Assembly (NCBI GenBank): GCA_025965815.1
Contig: JAOPWF010000377.1
Span: 1 to 6,561, forward strand
Length of the DNA: 6,561 nt
Source: Mycobacterium sp.
Lineage (GTDB): Bacteria > Actinomycetota > Actinomycetes > Mycobacteriales > Mycobacteriaceae
Reading direction: 5' to 3'
Part shown: positions 5,284 through 6,561 of the stretch, one piece after another
Layout: each line of letters begins with the position of its first letter
Numbering within the stretch: position 1 is the stretch's first letter
The notes under the pieces: model-generated
Database searches by the model: none
What the model was told of the DNA's origin: nothing
Seen by the model: the letters and a program-made list of their open reading frames with translations, nothing else
Position numbers and translations under genes: made by a program

Positions 5284-6561
5284 CGGTTGACGACCGAGGT
5301 CGCGCAGGACGGCGCTGGCCGCGTGCTTGCCCGGTAGACCCGAAATGCCGCCGCTCGGATGGAATCCCGCACCGGTGCAATAGAACCCGTTCAACGGGGT
5401 CCCGTAGTTCGCAACTCCGAGGGCTGGACGCAGCGGACCCATCCTGGTCGCCAGGTGGTCGACGTGATAGAGGCAACCATTGACCGTTGTGGTGCGCGCA
5501 GTGAGGTCTTCCGGGGTCTCCACGAAGCGACCGATTTCGAGTTCGTGAACACCGGGCAGCACGGCGGCGACGTGACCGACCAATGACTTGGCTGCCTCGT
5601 CGCGGCGCTGCGCCCACCCTTCTGTTGGCGTCACCGGCACGGGAGCGTACAGCTGCGCCGTGTCCTGGCCCGGTGGAGCTTGCGAGGGGTCCATCGCGGT
5701 GAAGATGGTGCACCACCAGGGCATCTGAGTGGGAAGCTCCCCCCGCGATGACTGCACGCAGCTTGCCATTACGCGTTCGAAGGTGCCGGTGAATAGCGCG
5801 GGCTGACGAAGGTCGACATCGTTGCGCCACTTCTGGTGGGCGGCCAGCTCCAAGCGGCCGGACAACGCGAGATTGACGGTTAGCGTCGCCACACCGCCGG
5901 CATTCGCGGGGGCCGCGCGCATACGCTCGGCGAGCGCCGAGGGGATCCCGTCGCCGATCAGGTCAGGGACGCGTTGCGGCGGAATGGCCGTCACGACCGC
6001 ATGTCGCGCCGCGATGTCGGTGCCGTCGCTGAGTGTGACCCCCGTCGCGCGCTTGGTGTCATGGTGGATTTCGCAGGCGGCGACAGCGGTACGCGCGACC
6101 CCGCCGTGCGCGGCAAGACATTTCTGCAGCGCCAGGACGAGTCCGCCCATGCCGCCGATCGGTCGTGCGGCACCCGCGCCGTGCAGGGAGGACGTCCCCA
6201 GTAGCGCGATCGCGCTGCCTTCTGCGGTCGGAGCGCCGAGAATGGTCGCGATGGAAGCGAAAGCGCCGCGCATCTGATCCGACTCGAAGGTCGACACGAT
6301 CGCCTCGGCGGCCGTTCCGGTGAGTAGGCCGGCGAGCGTCGAGCGGAGCTTGCGATCAGCCACCAACGTCCGCAGGCCGGCGGCTACAGTCACAAGAGAA
6401 GGCCGCCCGGGAGGACCTGAGCCGTAACGACCTTGTAGCTCAACGGCTTTCAGAGCGACCGCAATCAGGTTCCGGTAGGCAGCGGCATCTCGCGTGCTGA
6501 AACGGGCGATGTCGGTTGCGGTCTTCTCGACGCTGGCCTGAAAGAGTACGGACTCGCCGTC
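5275..6561 (-). CDS. FAD-dependent oxidoreductase, phytoene dehydrogenase (CrtI-like) family, N-terminus beyond window
   Basis: The last 428 residues of a flavoprotein of the NAD(P)/FAD-dependent, phytoene-desaturase-related family. The frame is open to the right edge. An internal GTG at 6393 is not the start: family-like sequence continues upstream (IARFSTRDAAAYRNLI, 6440s-6510s). The N-terminal Rossmann GxGxxG, which binds FAD, must lie past 6561. Visible landmarks are ARPIGGMGGLVLALQKCLAA, the segment before the second nucleotide-binding region; TTTVNGCLYHVDH; and the C-terminal flavin-contacting LNGFYCTGAGFHPSGGISGL followed by PGKHAA, which is strongly diagnostic. Relatives desaturate or isomerise carotenoids and other isoprenoids, but many actinobacterial members have unknown substrates. 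It converges on the TetR gene with 26 bases between stops. Whether it belongs to the AveC-like pathway is inferred from proximity only. It appears intact within the window. Confidence 0.88.
   Translation of the reverse strand, partial: DGESVLFQASVEKTATDIARFSTRDAAAYRNLIAVALKAVELQGRYGSGPPGRPSLVTVAAGLRTLVADRKLRSTLAGLLTGTAAEAIVSTFESDQMRGAFASIATILGAPTAEGSAIALLGTSSLHGAGAARPIGGMGGLVLALQKCLAAHGGVARTAVAACEIHHDTKRATGVTLSDGTDIAARHAVVTAIPPQRVPDLIGDGIPSALAERMRAAPANAGGVATLTVNLALSGRLELAAHQKWRNDVDLRQPALFTGTFERVMASCVQSSRGELPTQMPWWCTIFTAMDPSQAPPGQDTAQLYAPVPVTPTEGWAQRRDEAAKSLVGHVAAVLPGVHELEIGRFVETPEDLTARTTTVNGCLYHVDHLATRMGPLRPALGVANYGTPLNGFYCTGAGFHPSGGISGLPGKHAASAVLRDLGRQPTR

Noticed and set aside
5072..5830. 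252-codon minus-strand frame spanning the TetR tail and the oxidoreductase
   Set aside because: It crosses two well-supported genes in another frame and has shadow-like Arg/Ser/Pro-rich composition.
6391..6393. GTG as the start of the oxidoreductase
   Set aside because: The frame is open for another 56 codons to the window edge with family-like sequence, and the FAD-binding N-terminus would be missing.

Overview
The window looks like chromosome (or integrated plasmid) DNA of a high-GC actinobacterium. Mycobacterium/Mycolicibacterium or a close relative is most likely. The codon use is GC-rich, GTG and TTG starts occur, the relaxase and integrase are of the kind found on mycobacterial/rhodococcal elements, and the AveC-like membrane proteins, a TetR regulator and a phytoene-dehydrogenase-type oxidoreductase fit that group. 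No RNA gene, CRISPR array or insertion sequence was seen.

Region 1 (1 to about 2,600) is the decayed edge of a mobile element. A tyrosine integrase runs leftward off the window and is broken by one in-frame ochre codon. It is preceded, with a 4-base overlap, by a small excisionase-type helix-turn-helix gene. Divergent from this pair is a MobF (TrwC/TraA-type) relaxase. It keeps its N-terminal tyrosine pair and its three-histidine motif, but it has a one-base deletion and loses everything after roughly the first 330 codons, including the expected helicase part. The 480-base gap between xis and the relaxase shows an extreme C-over-G bias that flips to G-rich at a perfect 9+9 inverted repeat just ahead of the relaxase. 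This is a good candidate for the old transfer origin (oriT).

Region 2 (about 2,620 to 4,540) begins with an AT-richer stretch that holds a plausible promoter whose -10 box abuts a perfect 14-base palindrome. It drives two tandem, translationally coupled, multi-spanning membrane proteins of the spirocyclase AveC-like family, which are clearly paralogous.

Region 3 (about 4,540 to 6,561) has a strong 12-bp hairpin, then a TetR-family regulator. Convergent to it is a partial FAD-dependent oxidoreductase of the phytoene dehydrogenase (CrtI-like) family that enters from the right edge. An inverted repeat formed by the last nine bases of both convergent genes probably acts as a shared terminator.

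A reasonable working picture is a small lipid, polyketide or isoprenoid modification locus (AveC-like pair plus CrtI-like redox enzyme) controlled by its TetR neighbour, lying beside the scar of an integrated conjugative element. The substrate cannot be told from sequence.
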